Source: Paraphaeosphaeria minitans
Taxonomy: Eukaryota; Ascomycota; Dothideomycetes; Pleosporales; Didymosphaeriaceae
Reading direction: 5' to 3'
DNA length: 64,000 bases
Assembly (NCBI GenBank): GCA_015832175.1
Contig: WJXW01000007.1
Coordinates: 1,488,001 to 1,552,000 of the forward strand
The notes beneath the pieces were generated by a model, which worked only from the letters and a program-made list of their open reading frames with translations, did not search any database and was not told the origin of the DNA. Position 1 is the first letter of the stretch. Every line of letters starts with the position of its first letter. Position numbers and translations under genes: made by a program. Shown in pieces: positions 11,669 to 23,980 of this stretch.

Positions 11669-14600
11669 CTAATAACTAATTAGATAGAAGCAAATTAGGA
11701 AATGTCTTTATAGGGACACAGCAAAGACAGATTTTAATAGAAAAACGGAGTTAGGACTACCCTTAAGAACCTGCTATCTTGTTAGAAGTAATAATAGAGA
11801 AGTTACGCCCTAGCCTACACTAGATTGCACAAGAAAACGCTGCACGGAGTATCTAATATAGTACTAGAGAGCTACTAAAGGGAAGGATAAAGATTATGCT
11901 TAAGTACTTTCTAATTAACTCTTAAACCCTTATACTAAAGCCGCTAAAGCCACTATAGCATTAAGAGGTTAAAAAGAGAGAGGAGCACAGTAATTCTAGC
12001 TTAGAAGTTAAGGATAGCCTTATAAGAACTAAAAAGGCAGAGTAGAAAAAGGAACTCTAATAGGCTATTATACTACTTATATAGACAAGAGGTAATTTAC
12101 TAAAGGTAGTTATTTTAAAGAGAGTAGAAGTATTAGATTTTAATACAAACTAAGATATATTTACTTTAGAGTCTAATATTATATTAAACTAGCCTAATCC
12201 TTTCCTAATACAGAATTAGGAAAGCCAACTATAGGTAATTAGCAAAAGAGAGGGAGGAAGAAAGGAAAAAGAAATAAAAAACACCTAGTTACTAGCTAAA
12301 GACATATTAGGGCACTAATTATTATCCTTTTTATTATTAACAGCAATATTATCTCTATAGTAGTGGCTAGACTAATAAGTATTTAGGGTTTAGGGCTCTA
12401 TAGAGCTAGAGGCCCTAGTTACTTTAGACTAAAGAAGAGATCTAGTATAATTTTAGGTAGCCTAATTAATAGACTACTAATAAGGTAAGAGAGAACTAGA
12501 CTAAGAAGATAGCTAAGGCTAAAAAGGAGTATTCTCCCTAGTAAGAGAATCTAGGCGTATAGGTAATCTAGAACTAGGCGATCTATAATTAAAGCTAGAA
12601 TAAGAACCCCCTTAAGCTAGAGGACTAAAACCCTAAATAATAAAGCACTACTAGAAGGAGACTAGAGGAAACCTCTAGAAGACCTTTAAGAATAATTTTA
12701 AAGGGCTGCTAAAAAAAAAGGACTATAGTTTATAGTAATAGTGTATTAGGATTCTATAGGCTTCCTAAGAATAAGAGTATTAAAGGCAGAAATAGCCTTA
12801 AAAGTGTAACTAGAAGGAGCCTAAGAGTGGGTTATACTAATAGGAAGGATATTAGCAGCTAAAATAATATTATTTATAAAAGAACTAGTGCTAGGATTAG
12901 CTAGCTTACCTAAAAGGAAAGAGATATTAGCTTAGGTAATAGGGAATTAGGACTAGAACTTATAATAAAAAGAGTAAGAGGTGTAGTTACTATTTATTTA
13001 GCACTTATTACACCTTATTTAGTTTAGCAGTTTACCTTCTAAATAAGAAATGCTATATTTACTACTAAAATAAAGCTTACTCCTCCTACTTTTATTCTAG
13101 TAGTAGGTGCAGTAATAGTTAATTAGAGAAAAAGGAGGAAAACAAGAAGAGGTAGCAGTATACTAGATACCTATATTAATATTAGCATTATAGTATCTAC
13201 GCTTTAATAGAGCCTCTCTAGTGCCTAAGCTAAAGAACTTAGTAACAGTCTCTACTTTAGTATTACTAATATTAAAGTGCTAAATAGCAAGGTCCAAATA
13301 GCTATTATTCTTATAGACACTAGTAGTGCAAAGAATAAGACCTAGAGTAACACCCTATATACCTAGGCTATAGATAAAGTGAGCCAGTGCACGTAGAAAA
13401 TTATAGTTTACACGCTAATTAGCTCTTACCCTAACTAAGAAGGTTAGTAATAGGATATAAAAGGTTTTTAGAATAATATACGCCACTTAACAATGTACTC
13501 TTTAGTAAACTTAGAAGCGTAAATAAAGAGGTCCACCTTTATATTACTAGTAGGGCTATACTTATTTAGGTTATTACTACCCTTCCTACTACTAGCACTA
13601 GAAGCAGCTATTTTACCTAGGGTATAGTTAGCTACAGCTATAACTGTAGTAGAGTTATTAAATAGGTATTAGAAGGACTAAAAGAGAGGAAGGAGAGTAA
13701 AAGTAAAAGTTAGGAGAAAAATAGAGTAGAAGAAATCCTAAAGTTATATACCCTAAAGTTTAAGCGTAGGCTACCTAAGCGGCTTAGCAGAAGTGTTTAT
13801 AAGAGAATATTGCTATAATATTACTATCTAACATGCTAAGAGGTCTATAAACAACTTTAATTATAGGGATATAAGTGGTAGATAGGCGATAGGTTAGTAG
13901 TTAGGATAATTAGGTACAGTTAGTTAGCTAAAGGCTAAAGTAAAATTATAGGCCTAGAATTAGACTAACACTACGTCGCTGCCTAATATATAAAGAAGTT
14001 AATAAATAATTTTAATTATAGGAATATAAGTAGCAGATAGGCGATAGGTTAGTAGGTAGGATAATTAGGTAAAGGTAGCTAGCTAAGGATTAAGGAAATT
14101 ATAGGTCTAGGAGGTAACTACTAATAAGATGTTAAAAGGATAGTAAGGTAGTAGGCTTAAGGGACTAAGCCTAGAAGAGAGGGAGGAAAATGTAGTGTAA
14201 AGGTTAGCCTATAATAGAGAATTAAAGAAACATAGGGCCAATTAGCTGTTGTTTAAGATAGCTAATTAGGGAACAGATAGGAGAGAGCGCCAACCAGACA
14301 AGACACGAAGAGACCTAATAGATAATTAGAGTAGTTGGATTTGTGTAATAGATTTTAGATAGGATAACTCAACTCATTCTTTTATATTCCTTACTTAAGG
14401 CAAACGCACCTACAATACCATAATAGTAGTTACTTAATAGGAATAAGAGCGCACAGCTAATAGACACTAGAAGTATACGCTAATTCTTTATGTTAGTAAT
14501 AAAGTATAGTTAAAATATAGTAACTACTTTATAAATCCACGCCCTAGTAAAAAACTAGATTAGAAGAATAAGAAATTTACTATAGTTATAGTAATTAACT

Positions 14601-14712
14601 CTTACGTAGTTACGTTAAACGTTCTAAATACTATACACCTTAATTTCTACGTTAATAGGCTTAAACCAGCGTCTAATAATCCACTCTTAAGTTAGGTTAA
14701 TAATAACCTAAC
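11669..14712 (+). mobile_element. Remnant F, right part, unassigned RIP-degraded coding stretch
   Basis: It continues the reading frame of 4,570-5,142 after element D. From about 11,700 to 12,060 the plus frame again reads through TAG/TAA into a Lys/Glu/Ser-rich product. A 112-bp direct repeat with a 153-bp period (13,848-13,960 and 14,001-14,113) stays in frame as a 51-residue unit. No RT, transposase or integrase motif was recognised. It may be a LINE ORF1, a gag gene or another transposon. The stretch 14,230-14,400 looks less mutated than its surroundings. Confidence 0.4.
13848..14113 (+). repeat. Two-copy direct repeat, ~112-bp unit, 153-bp period
   Basis: The units share a stretch starting ataaa-aa-tttaattatagg and ending in ttaggta, with substitutions mostly G/A and C/T. 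The period is a multiple of three and the deduced peptides align, so this was probably a repeat inside a protein. Confidence 0.7.
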
Positions 14713-15128
14713 TGTAAAGAGGAGACAAAGGCTAGAGGATAAAGGGTAACCTTCTAGACCTTCTAGAACCTTCTCTCCTCTAGTACTAGTTACCTAGAAT
14801 AGTAAAGACTAGGGTAATAGAGGGTAGATTAAACGTAGGTAAATAGAGCAATAAAACCTTAGGTATAGGTTTAGAATTACTATCTAGGATAGAGAGTATA
14901 AGTAAAAGAGAACTCTCCTTATATATACAAAGTAGAGTGTTTAGAACATTCTACTTAGTAATTCTCTACTATTTATAACGTTATTTATAACGTCACTTAT
15001 AGTGTTATATAGAACAGTGTTTCTAGGGTTATCTATAACGCTATTATAACGTTGTTATGACATTATAGAAAGTTCTATAATATAGAAAAGTAACTCTAGG
15101 AATCTTTAAAGATTATCTATTCCTTACA
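14713..15128 (-). repeat. Ty1/copia LTR, inverted relative to 15,566-15,915
   Basis: The reverse complement matches the plus-oriented copia LTR at 15,566-15,915 over nearly its full length, including the TATA-like and polypyrimidine parts. It has extra copies of a ttataacg motif, so it is about 66 bp longer. Its edges are tgtaaagagg on the left and cttaca on the right. No target duplication is visible. Confidence 0.75.
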
Positions 15129-15565
15129 CTTTATACCTAAATACCTTTATAACGGAACTATTTAGTTTCCTAACTTTAAAGGAGTATTATAAATCTAACT
15201 TCTTAAGCACTATAGAAAGTAATAGCTAATCTGCTTTAGATCTAGCTAAAAACACTATTTACTATCCTAGAACTAAGTATATAAATACTTCCTATTACTT
15301 CCTAAGATAGAACGTGCTAGAGAATAAGATTAAACTAGTTTATATTAATACTAGTATTCTCCTAGCTAATATGTTTACAAAGGCTATAAGTAAGACTAAA
15401 CTAGAAGTTTTTTATAAAGCTATAGGTTTAAATGAAACCTAAAAGAAAAAAGGCTAAAAAGTCCTCTTAATTATTTCAAAGGGACTAGCTAAAGGAATTA
15501 TTAAATTTCTATAAATTTTAAAAGGAATATTTATTACCCTAGAAACCTATTAAAGGTTAAGGGGG
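15129..15565 (+). pseudogene. Ty1/copia RNase H C-terminus remnant
   Basis: Reading through stops, the frame gives a copia-type RNase H end: an N-x-I-Y-x-P-R-T-K-H-I-N segment, then a K-L-V-Y-I segment, then L-A-N-M-F-T-K matching the family motif L-A-D-x-x-T-K. It is followed by a polypurine tract (aaggttaaggggg) that abuts the plus-oriented LTR. Only this 3' end of the polyprotein is present in this spot. Confidence 0.75.
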
Positions 15566-15915
15566 TGTATAAGGAATAGGTAACTTTTAAAGGTTCCTAG
15601 AGTTACTTTTCTATATTCTAGAAGTTTCTATAATAACGTTATAATAACGTTATAAATAGTAGAGAATTACTTAGTAGAATATTCTAGAAACCCTACTTTA
15701 TGTATATAAAGAGAGTCCTCCTCTATTTATACTCTCTATCCTAGATAGCAATTCTAAGCCTATACCTAGGGTTTTATTACTCTATTTACCTACGTTTAAT
15801 CTATCCTCTATTACCCTAGTCTCTACTATTCTAGGTAGCTAGTACTAGGGGAGAGAAGGTTCTAGCAGGTCTAGAAGGTTACCCTTTATCCTCTAGCCTC
15901 TACCTCCTCTTTACA
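15566..15915 (+). repeat. Ty1/copia 3' LTR
   Basis: Starts TGTATAAGGAATAGG right after the purine tract and ends CTTTACA. It holds a run of ttataacg units and a TATA-like tgtatataaag. Confidence 0.75.
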
Positions 15916-15981
15916 CTTAGTACTATAATTACTACTATAGTTACTAGCGGCGTAATTTTATTATTATTACGTAGTGTTTTT

Positions 15982-16392
15982 TGTTAAATCCAAGAGGGTA
16001 GCTAGTCCTAAAGGGTTAAGGTTGGTTCTCGGGCAGGAGTACTTACGGAAGGTAGAAGGTCTTGTTAATACAATAGTATCTTGCGAAGTGTAATAAGTCA
16101 ACAATTTGGTCTACTAGAATCCAAACAATAGATTAATAAACAGATTAAACACAAGTATAGAGAGTCCATCCTCGCGTTCCTATATACTTTAAGCGATTAG
16201 TGAACTAATCGCTCTAACCAAACTAATTAAGCACTAATTAGTTGCTTAGTATATTAAGTGCTTAGTCTAATTAGTTGTCTTGGCGCCCTAATCACACTAA
16301 TTAGGTTACGTAACCTTTTGCGCTGTGCCACTTAAACAACAAATGTAGATATATATAAAGATCCCAAGAGGCCTAGCCTTTAGATCTTAACA
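15982..16392 (-). repeat. 3' LTR of element B
   Basis: 411 bp, same length as its partner. The two differ almost only by C/T and G/A exchanges, so the differences reflect RIP more than age. Confidence 0.93.
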
Positions 16393-16599
16393 TTATCTCC
16401 CTCCTTACTAGGATTTGTCCTCAAATTATATAACTATATCTTATGCCTAGTTATAACTAGAGCTCGCCCCGCGTTATAAGTAGCGTTAGCTTACTTATAT
16501 TATACCCTAATAACCTTCTAAGTCTAGCACCACCTATTGCTATTACCTAACTAATTTTATTAACTCCTTTAGCAAAGTTATAGTTAAGAAATACTTAAC

Positions 16600-17023
16600 G
16601 TACATAAAACATAACTATGTTTACAAGATTCACGTTTAGTTTAAAAGATATAGGGAATGTGTTTATTAAAGTTAACGTTGCGATGTGCGCGTTTTAGAGT
16701 CTAAGTTTAAGCGTTTATTAGTAGAGAAAGAGAAATTGCGTGTGCAAATAAAAGAGTTAAGAGAAACGCAGAAGGCTACATTTAAGACCTATAAGGAGGC
16801 GTTAGAGAAGTTACAGGTTACACGCACGCATAAAGATTAATTACATTAGCAAATAAACTTACTAGATAAGCGTGCTAAGGATGCAATAGCAGTTAAGGAG
16901 AAGAATATTAAAGAGGCTAAATCTTATAAGGCTATTAATCTAGTAGTTAACAAGACTCCTTTAGGTCCCTTCTTATCCCCTGCGACATAGAGCGCTTTTA
17001 AAGATTTCTTATTAGAATTCTAA
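16600..17023 (+). pseudogene. Antisense accessory ORF of element B (Cys motif plus coiled coil)
   Basis: On the strand opposite to pol, just inside the 3' LTR, a frame runs about 140 codons with a few TAG/TAA interruptions. It starts with a Cys-containing part (R-E-C-V-Y, then R-C-D-V-R-V) and continues as a strongly charged heptad-like stretch (V-E-K-E-K-L-R-V-Q-I-K-E-L-R-E-T), ending in a P-L-G-P-F type tail. I have a general memory of predicted fungal proteins with this build (short Cys motif plus Glu/Arg/Ala-rich coiled coil), but could not check it. It lies outside the pol frame. Function unknown. Confidence 0.55.
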
Positions 17024-17059
17024 GATAATCTAGTGCCTTTACCATCTTAGGTACGAATG

Positions 17060-20000
17060 TTATTATACTATATAGGTTATTAGTAGAATTCTCTAATCTT
17101 TTATTAACAGTTTCCTAAGTAGTTCTCTAGTTCCTAAGTGTTTTCGCTGTGTGGGTAACCTTTCCACTTAATAAGGTACGCGTTGTTATGCTAATTATAT
17201 TCTAGAATTCTTTTAACCTCAAATTTATTTTCTTCCTTAGTTTTGTAGTAGAAGGCGGTTCCAACTAGTGTATTAGGGTCTACTAGTTCCAGTAGTAATA
17301 CGTGGAATACTAGGTGTATCTTTACATCTAGCGGTAGTTCTAACTTATAGTTCACTAGTAATATTTGCTTAGAAATGTAAAATAGTCTAACCTTAATATA
17401 ATCTAGTTTCTTGTGTTTCTTCTTCTAAGTTCGAAGGTTCTTTAAAAGCAGATATACTTTATCCCCCTTCTTTAGCTAAGGTGCCATTTTTTGTTTTTAA
17501 TTTTAGTATAAAATTAATTGCTGCTAGGCTTTCTTAAGATTTTCTTAGAGTTATTAGTGTATTTTCTTTATGTTTTCTGCTATATCTATGGCTTCTTTTA
17601 CTTTAATTGTCGTAGGAAATTATTGGTTAAAGAGATGTGGGTGTCTTCTATAGTTTATATAGAATAGTATATGTCCTAATACTACTAATACTTTGTTATT
17701 ATAGGCCAACTATGCTATAGGTAGTAATAAAACCTAGTTATTCTTCTAACTATTACAGTAGATGCGTAGGTACGTTTCTATAGTTTAGTTTGTACGTTCT
17801 GTCTATCTGTCTATTTATAAATAGTAAGCTGTTAATAGCTTTTGTTTTGTTCTAAGCAGTGCTATAAGCGTTATCTAATAATTTAACGTGAAGAGCTTGT
17901 CTCTATCGCTAATAATTATTTTTAGGATTCTGTGGTGTCTAATTAGTTAGTCTAGGATAAGAAAAGCGAGTTCCTTTGCTATTATTCTTTTAAGATATAG
18001 AATAAGCTTAACATACTTAGTTAGTTAGCAGACTACTACTAGTATGCTGTTGTATTTAATTCCTATTATTAGATCTTTAGAGTTTAGAATTCTTATAACA
18101 AAATCTATAGTAATGTCCTCCTATAGTGCTGTTAGTATTCTAATTGCTTACATCTCTCTATATTTGAGATATGTGCTATATTTATTTCTCTAGCATTCTA
18201 CACATTTGTAGATATAAGTTATTACAGCTTCCTTAATTCCTTTAAAGGTGTAATTCCTTTAGATAAGTTCTATTGTTTTCGTGATGCCTAGGTGTCTGTA
18301 CATAGGGTTATTATAGTATTGTTAAATAATCTCGGTCTGTAGATGTTCTGGAACTTCTTGGTTAATTACCAAAAGTTAGTTTAGTTCTACTATTAGTTCT
18401 AGAGATCCATCTTTAGCTTTGCAAAGGATTGCAGAGAAGGTTTTTACCTTTTCTTCTACTAGATTACTTTATTAGCTAAGAGCGTCTGCTCTGCCATTTT
18501 CTTTTCCAGCTATATAGATAATTTTAAACTTATACTACCTAGTGGTCTACAACTATCTTTATTATCGTGGCGTAAGTTCTTTTGTTGTTATAAACCTCAG
18601 AAGGTTCTTATAATCTATGTAAATTTCTAGCGTTAAGCAACTAAGCGTATAAATCCTCTAGTGCTTTAAGGCTTTAACAATAGCGTAGAGTTCCTTATTA
18701 TGTACGTTGTATTGTGTTTCGGCGTTATTAAATTTATATAAGTAATAGGCAATTAGGTGCTATTTACTATTACGTTCTTATTTAGCGTAGGCGCCTAGCG
18801 CAAAATCGCTAGCGTCTGTTTTAAAGCGCAGTAGTTCATCGCTTCTAAAATAAATAAGGACAGGTTCTATAGTATATACTGTCTTAAGGAGTTAGAATAA
18901 TATTCCGCACTTATCTATCTATTTAAAGGGTACATCCTTCTTTATAAAATTTATTAAAGGTATCGTAACCTTTACGTAATCTTGGATAAATTATTAGTTG
19001 AATCTATAGAATTCTAAAAATTCTTAGATGTTCTTAGCTATCTTTAGTATTAGCTAGTTCTTAATATATTTAACTTTACTTAGTGCCATCTCAATTCCTT
19101 CTATAGTAATAATATGTCCTAGGAATTCAAGTTGTTTAACATTAAACTTACATTTCTTAAGTTTAATGCGAAGGTATACTTTATCTAGTGCTTCTAATAC
19201 TGTCTATACATGCTTGGTGTGGTCCAATTTGTTTTCAGAAAAGACAAGGATATTGTCCATATACGCAATAACAAATATGTCTAGATATTCGCAAAGTACG
19301 TTGTTAACAAGTGCTATAAAAGCTACTAGTGCGTTTATAAGTCTAAAAGGCATAACCTTGTATTTAAATAGTCTGTAGCGTAATTAAAACGCTGTTTTCC
19401 ATTCTTCACCTTTCTTAATTTGTATAAGGTGGTAACTGTCTCTTAGATCCATTATTATAAATATCTTGGCTTAAGATAGTTGATCTCGTAGCTCTATAAT
19501 ATTTAGTAGTAGATATTAGTTCTTTATTATTATGTTGTTAAGTTATTAGTAGTTAACGCATAGTCTATCTAATCTATCCTTTTTCTTAACAAATATAAAA
19601 GGGCTTACTACTAGTGACTTTAATAGTTATATATATCCTTTTTTAAGGTTTGTCTTAATAAAATCACGTTCTTTAAGGAGTTCTTCTCCTATCTTACTAT
19701 ATAGTGGTCTAAAGGGTGGCGTCTTCCCTTCTTCTAGGTCTATTGTAAGATCCTAGGGTTAATGTTCTGGTAGGTTTGCTTTTCCTTTCTTTTCTGTAAA
19801 CATATATGTCTATTTCCTGTACTCTCTTAGTAAGGTAAGGGGTATACTATTGTCCTCCTTCTCGCGCTTCTTAACCTAGTAGTTCCTACCAGCATCTACT
19901 AAGGTGTGCTTCTATTTTTTAACTGTCTATCACAGTATTATGTTGTTAATAACTCCCTTATCTACTATTATTTTTAGTTAATGCGTAGGCTTTACTTACA

Positions 20001-22250
20001 ATGCACAATTACAGCGTTTAAATAATATTTTCTTTATACCCTAGTTAATCTGCGGGTTGTGTATCGTTAACTAAGGTAATCCTAAGACTAACTTATACTT
20101 AGATCCTAGTAAGACATCTAAGGTAAGTTCCTCTTTATATCCTTAGACTGTTATTGTGGTAGTGACCTCCTAGTATATTTGAGGTGTCTTAGGCATTAGG
20201 GATCTATTTGTAATATAGATAATGTAGGGTACTTCTTTCTTTAACATTATAAGTCCTACTCGTCTTACTATCTACTAAGATATAAAGTTCTTTCTTGCTC
20301 CTAAGTCTATAAGAGCTTAAGCCTATATTCCTTTAAGCTATACTAGTAGCTTAACTAATGCTGTGCTTACTATAGCATTTAATTTAATAAAGGCGTTTTC
20401 TTATCTAAGTTTAGGCCTAAAAAAGACATCTATTTGTGTAGGTCGTAGTTAAGTTCTAGTGCCTAGTATGCGTTTCTAAGCATCCGCTTCTATTATTATT
20501 CTTAAGTATATAGCTTATATAGATTGTCTTCTTCTTCTTCTTCCTATAAGGATGTTCTTCTATTTTTCCTTCTACAGTCTTTACTATTCCTATATACTAG
20601 TTAAATTAGTAGCTCTGTTGTTACTTCTTACGTAGGGCAGTTTACAAAGCTGTCCAAACGTTTAGCTATGTAGTAGTATTCGCAGTCTTAGTTTAGACAC
20701 GTGTACTAGTACAGTTGCATATAGTCTCTATTAATAAGTATATTATAGTATTTATTGCCCTTTAGCGTAAGGTAAGGAAAGTATTTTACTTATTATTTAT
20801 CCTAGAGGTGTTTGTCGTAAGCTGCGATAGGGTAGTCTGTCTATATCTATCTATAGCGCAATTTCCTTCTAGGTTATTTCTTATTCTCCTCTTTCTTTGC
20901 CTTATGTTATGCGTATGTTAGTTCTTCGCAATACATCTATATACAGAATTAGTGTGTAGGATTTTAGTGGTCCAGATAGTACTTTAGTACGTAGTCTAAC
21001 TTCTTATTTTTATAAGGTTGCATTCCTTTTAGTGCCTAGTAGAGTTCTATATAGTCCTAAATATTTAGTTTGTACTTAGGTGACATAGGGTTGTCTTCTT
21101 CCCGCCTACTTTATAGGTAAGGAGTAGGAGATCTTGGTATCTCTTCTACGTCTTTTACGTTGTAGTATATATTAGAGTTATCTTCTGGATCTTTATATAG
21201 TTGTAAGTTAGGTAAACCTAATTACTTACTTTACTCTAGTGTAACGCGTTAGTAACTAAATAGCGTTATAATAACTTCCTATTCCTTATTAGGTTCTTAG
21301 TCTTTAATAGTTAGTACATTTAACTTAGTTTAATAGACTTTGTTCTTTAATCTGCAGTTCCTAGCTATGTGGCCTAGTTTGCCACATATAAAGCATTTAC
21401 AGGTCTTAGTTATTAATTATTAACTTCTATTAGAAACGCGTTTGTTAGGCTACTTAGGGCCTATCCTTCCTTCTTTTCCTTTGCCTATGTAGTTAAACTA
21501 GATATCTTCTATTAGTTCGTATTTCTAGTAGTTCCTTAGCTATTACTTTTAGACAATTCTAATAGGGTTTTTATAAACTATTTTTGCTGGTTGTCTAAAG
21601 CTTATCGCCCTAGGGTTTTAGTAGAGCTCCTGTTGTAGTAAAAACTATTCTCTATTAATCCTAATAGTTTCCTTATACAGTTCTTTAAAGTTAGCAATTC
21701 GTGCACTACTATATAAGAGTTCCTTGCGTAGTTTCTATTTAAGTCCTTATTTATACATGTCCTGGAGAGATTTATTGTCCTAGTTAAGTTGCACAGCGTA
21801 CCTGTAAAACTTAGCTATATACTTAGCTGCTAATTGCTTCTAAGTTATAGTCTAAATTTTTACTTTTGTAATAGAGTCCTTGTTAGTAATCCTAAAGAGT
21901 TATTTAAGGCATTTCTTAAAGTTATTATAATCTTTAATAATATTAACTATATTAGCGTGCTCGTTTGCGTAATTGTTATTATTATTATTATAGTCTATTC
22001 CTAGGTACTTTTTAAGGTAGGAATAGATCTATAATCCTGCATCTCCTCGCATATATATTACTGTAAAGATAACCTTCTTTTTATCTTTAAGGGGTTTGTC
22101 TAAGTTAAAGAAGTAGAGGTCTAACTAGAGAATCTAGACGTTAGTTTAAGATTGTTCGCTAAAGTAGAGATTAGGTTTGTGCGCCTTACTGCTATCCTTT
22201 ATAGGAGTAATCTTAGTAGCACCTAAAGCTGTGGAAGAGGTAGGAGTTTA
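17060..22250 (-). pseudogene. gag-pol of element B, inactivated
   Basis: A chromovirus polyprotein read on the minus strand through TAG/TAA stops. The gag knuckle reads C-F-I-C-G-K-L-G-H-I-A-R-N-C, an intact CX2CX4HX4C. The RT catalytic box near 19,244-19,267 reads Y-M-D-N, so the second Asp is changed to Asn. Integrase lies around 17,450-18,300. The last domain is a chromodomain with a K-W-K-G-Y core, which in chromoviruses directs insertion to heterochromatin. Not functional as it stands. Confidence 0.9.
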
Positions 22251-22279
22251 TAAAGTACTTATGTTAAAGGTGTTTAAGA

Positions 22280-22690
22280 TATTAAATCTAAGAGGGTAGC
22301 TAGTCCTAAAGGGTTAAAGTTAGTTCTTGGGCAGGAGTACTTACAGAAGGTGGAAGGTCTTATTAATATAATAGTATCTTGCGAAGTGTAATGAGTCAAC
22401 AATTTGGTCTGCTAGAATCTAAACAATAGATTAATAAACAGATTAAACACAAGTATAGAGAGTCCATCCTTGCGTTCCTATATACTTTAAGCGATTAGTA
22501 GACTAATCGCTCTAACCAAACTAATTAAGCACTAATTAGTCGCTTAGTATGTCGAGTGCTCAGTCTAATCAGTTATCTTGGCGCTCTAATCACACTAATT
22601 AGGTCACGTGACCTTTTGCGCTGTGCCACTCGAACAACAAATGTAGATACATATAAAGATCCTGGGAGGCCTAGCCTTCGGATCTTAACA
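22280..22690 (-). repeat. 5' LTR of element B
   Basis: 411 bp. The left edge tattaa is a decayed TGTTAA. Its right end TTAACA is followed by TTTTT, the target duplication. Confidence 0.93.
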
Positions 22691-23640
22691 TTTTTTAGCT
22701 CTAGAAATATTTATTTGTAACTTTATTACATAAGTTAAATACTCGGGGTATAGGTATTAAAGTAAAAGTGTATTAAAAGCTAGATCCTATAATATATTTA
22801 CTAGAAATAGGATACTATTATTAATATCTAGAATATTATAATTACAGGTTAATATATCTATAACTAGGTTGTAGTGTTATTGCAAAACGTGTATAAAAAA
22901 GAATTCTAGATAGCTAATAATACTAAACGCGATAGGGCGTATAATAGTAATAAGAGTAGTAAAGGCGATATAAAATACTAAAATTTTATATATTAGGTAA
23001 TTATAATGTCACTATAAAGTAGCTATTATTAATTCCCTATTTATAGCGTAAAATACGCCAGAATAAGGGAAAAACTAATCACGCCTTAGCCAGTAGCAAT
23101 CCTGCCAGTAGCAATCCCTGTATACACTATACTAATCTAGGTTATAGGCCTGCCCGCGATTACTTAGAGACCTACGCGTTACTAACTACTAACCATACCG
23201 TAGAGTTTTCTAAGTAACAGATAACTAGGGTCTATATAAGGCTAGCTGCCTAGGGTAACGCGCGCTAAGTCTATAAACGTTAACTATCTTTACCTTTCTT
23301 TTACCACCTATAACTTAATAACTATACTATAGATTTAACCCTTTTTAAGATAAGGTAATTACGTGTAGCTAGTTCTATAAGGCGGTTTAATTTTATCTAA
23401 ATTAGATATGTTTTAGTGGCGTAGTTACTATAAATAGAAACTTTAAAATATTAACCCTTCTTACCTTATTACTAGTTCACCTATCTATATTTAGATTATT
23501 TTTAGTCTATCGCTATTACAAGCGTTAACAAAGGCTTTAGAAGTAGTTTAACAAAGGCTTCGTAAAAGATAAGTAGATAATAACTTTAGGATTAGATTTG
23601 TGTGAGGAAGCCTCACAAATCTGATCTAGTTAGCATTTAA
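22691..23640. other. RIP-mutated spacer with local repeats
   Basis: AT-rich, no gene seen. It contains two copies of gccagtagcaatcc near 23,089-23,118, and a stretch at 23,155-23,255 that is a mutated and rearranged relative of 23,690-23,866. The base composition becomes gene-like from about 23,600. Confidence 0.6.
23203..23255 (+). repeat. RIP-mutated arm of an inverted repeat
   Basis: About 50 bp that match the reverse complement of 23,690-23,742. All six mismatches I count are C-to-T or G-to-A in this copy. Immediately left, 23,155-23,203 resembles 23,817-23,866 in direct orientation. Confidence 0.7.
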
Positions 23641-23689
23641 TACTTGGCAGCTTACGAATCACGTTTGCCACCTGTCTATACGCCATACA

Positions 23690-23742
23690 GCTAGCCTTAT
23701 GCAGACCCTGGTCATCCGTTACTTGGAAAACTCTACGGTAAC
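23690..23742 (-). repeat. Unmutated arm of the inverted repeat, upstream of the P450 gene
   Basis: GC-balanced partner of 23,203-23,255, about 240-290 bp upstream of the P450 start codon, so probably part of its promoter region. Confidence 0.7.
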
Positions 23743-23980
23743 CTGAACATGAACAAGTGTCGCCTTGGCCTGCAGAGATCCTTGCGCAAGCTTGACCGGA
23801 TCCGGTTGCAGGTCTGCCCCTCGATTACTTAGAGACTTGCCCTTTAACCACTACCGACCATAGCGCGACAATAAGGCACTATTTGCTTACGACCCTTTGC
23901 GCACAAGGGCTGTCGTAAAAAAAAGCTTTCGGCGCACTCTCCCTTCTCTACAACGACTTTCCAGCACCGTGGATTACGGT

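Larger units (their letters stand above)
15982..22690 (-). mobile_element. Ty3/gypsy chromovirus B, complete, moderately RIP-mutated
   Basis: A 6,709-bp element with 411-bp LTRs at 15,982-16,392 and 22,280-22,690, and a 5-bp TTTTT duplication at 15,977-15,981 and 22,691-22,695 (weak as evidence, since it lies in a T run). The LTR ends are inverted TGTTAA...TTAACA. In minus orientation it carries gag with CCHC (about 21,353-21,395), protease, RT (19,000-19,700), RNase H, integrase, a chromodomain (about 17,090-17,200), an antisense frame near the 3' end, and a purine tract (aaggagggagataa) before the 3' LTR. It is the least mutated retroelement here, with many original codons surviving. Confidence 0.94.

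Noticed and set aside
19166..19378. Plus-strand 70-codon frame, repeated as a minus-strand frame at 45,189-45,455
   Set aside because: It lies on the reverse strand of the RT core of chromoviruses B and C. It is a shadow of that coding sequence, with no feature of its own.
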